Source of the DNA: Chloroflexi bacterium RBG_16_51_16
GTDB taxonomy: Bacteria; Chloroflexota; Anaerolineae; Anaerolineales; Villigracilaceae
Assembly: GCA_001796785.1 (NCBI GenBank)
Contig: MGNL01000098.1
Location: 3,649 to 10,075, forward strand
Direction: 5' to 3'
DNA length: 6,427 bases
The translations under genes and the position numbers were made by a program. The notes under the pieces are model-generated. The model did not search any database and had not been told where the DNA came from. It worked only from the letters and a program-made list of their open reading frames with translations. Positions 6,274 through 6,427 of the stretch are shown here, piece by piece (positions within the stretch are counted from its first letter, which is position 1; each line of letters opens with the position of its first letter).

Positions 6274-6336
6274 GTAATGAAATTTCTGGAAGAAAATGCT
6301 CCCCCGGATAATTTTGGAATGGATTGGGATAATTAG
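6274..6336 (+). pseudogene. Severed C-terminal tail of the RAYT frame
   Basis: Directly after the TAG that ends the transposase, the same frame stays open for 20 codons and stops at TAG 6334-6336. It ends in PPDNFGMDWDN, which resembles the PPGDFGKGWDD-like ending I recall for related RAYTs. Read through, the protein would be 200 residues, closer to the family norm. By recalled alignment the TAG stands where a tryptophan codon (TGG) is common, so one G-to-A change could explain it. An ATG at 6277 could allow reinitiation of a 19-residue peptide, but I think this is simply a remnant. Confidence 0.55.
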
Positions 6337-6348
6337 CAACGTCATTTA

Positions 6349-6370
6349 AACGACTAAAGTCGTTACAACG
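6349..6370 (-). repeat. Right REP hairpin, inverted copy
   Basis: AACGAC (6349-6354) pairs with GTCGTT (6359-6364) around TAAA, followed by ACAACG (6365-6370). On the minus strand this matches the left REP at 19 of 22 positions. The second stem pair is A-T here and G-C in the left copy, so both changes keep the pairing. The element stops 3 bp before the queA ATG and fills the region where a ribosome site would normally lie. Confidence 0.72.
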
Positions 6371-6373
6371 GTT

Positions 6374-6427
6374 ATGAACATTTCTGATTTCGATTACGAA
6401 TTACCCGAATCGTTCATTGCCCAATCG
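6374..6427 (+). CDS. queA: S-adenosylmethionine:tRNA ribosyltransferase-isomerase QueA, 5' end only
   Basis: The first 18 codons are visible before the window ends. They read MNISDFDYELPESFIAQS, a close match to the conserved QueA N-terminus (S/L-DFDYELPEELIAQ). QueA transfers the ribosyl part of S-adenosylmethionine to preQ1-modified tRNA to form epoxyqueuosine, the penultimate step of queuosine synthesis at the wobble base. Its place after ruvB and DUF2905 agrees with a gene order seen in many bacteria. No Shine-Dalgarno is seen; the upstream bases belong to the right REP hairpin. The catalytic part lies outside the window. Confidence 0.88.
   Translation, partial: MNISDFDYELPESFIAQS

Larger units (their letters stand above)
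5693..6370 (+). mobile_element. REP-RAYT unit (REPtron-like): transposase gene between inverted REP hairpins
   Basis: A Y1/HUH REP-associated transposase gene is bracketed by two inverted copies of a 22-bp REP-like sequence (5693-5714, and 6349-6370 on the opposite strand). Nineteen of 22 positions agree. The stretch is visibly AT-richer than ruvB and the exporter genes. It sits exactly between DUF2905 and queA, genes that are usually close neighbours. RAYTs are considered domesticated relatives of IS200/IS605 transposases that process REP hairpins as single-stranded DNA. No target-site duplication matching the outer boundaries is obvious, which is normal for this class. Confidence 0.75.

Noticed and set aside
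6349..6370. Right hairpin as an intrinsic terminator for the transposase gene
   Set aside because: The stem is only 6 bp and AT-containing, and it is followed by ACAACGG with no T-run; its match to the left REP explains it better.
5693..6370. CRISPR-like repeat arrangement
   Set aside because: There are only two copies, in inverted orientation, with a transposase gene between them.

Overview
The window looks like chromosomal DNA from a Chloroflexota (Anaerolineae-type) bacterium. This rests on the style of the MacB-like permease (N-terminus MRPRWRKV followed by a long hydrophobic anchor), the RuvB sequence, and a ruvB / DUF2905 / queA gene order. The lineage is an inference from protein flavour, not a proven assignment. 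All recognised genes are on the plus strand.

Left edge (1-338): 25 codons of an upstream reading frame, ending at a TGA and resembling the first residues of a GGDEF domain. An AT-rich gene-free stretch follows. It ends in a 31-bp imperfect palindrome (263-293) that overlaps a possible -10 box, a good operator candidate for the genes downstream.

ABC exporter operon (339-4268): two paralogous LolD/MacB-type ATPases and one 812-residue permease, separated by 15 and 6 bp. The permease holds two complete FtsX/MacB halves in one chain. The three genes would make a self-contained pseudo-heterodimeric type VII (MacB/LolCDE-like) machine: two different ATPases under one fused, asymmetric membrane subunit. 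The second ATPase has an altered ABC signature (SAGQQQS where its partner has SGGQHQR), so one of the two ATP sites may be degenerate. The substrate cannot be read from the sequence.

Housekeeping cluster (4325-6427): ruvB (Holliday-junction helicase motor), a 75-residue DUF2905 membrane protein, and the first 18 codons of queA (queuosine tRNA modification). ruvB has a consensus TATAAT placed so that transcription would begin on the A of its start codon, suggesting a leaderless mRNA. Between DUF2905 and queA sits an AT-richer REP-RAYT unit (about 5693-6370): a Y1/HUH transposase gene bracketed by two inverted REP hairpins that differ by a compensated base pair. The transposase frame is cut by a TAG, after which the same frame continues for 20 codons that resemble the usual end of the family, so the gene looks freshly truncated. 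The right-hand REP ends 3 bp before the queA start codon.

No RNA gene, CRISPR array or convincing intrinsic terminator was seen. I did not find an unmistakably new system. The most noteworthy items are the asymmetric exporter, the REP-RAYT unit with its interrupted transposase, and the palindrome ahead of the exporter operon.
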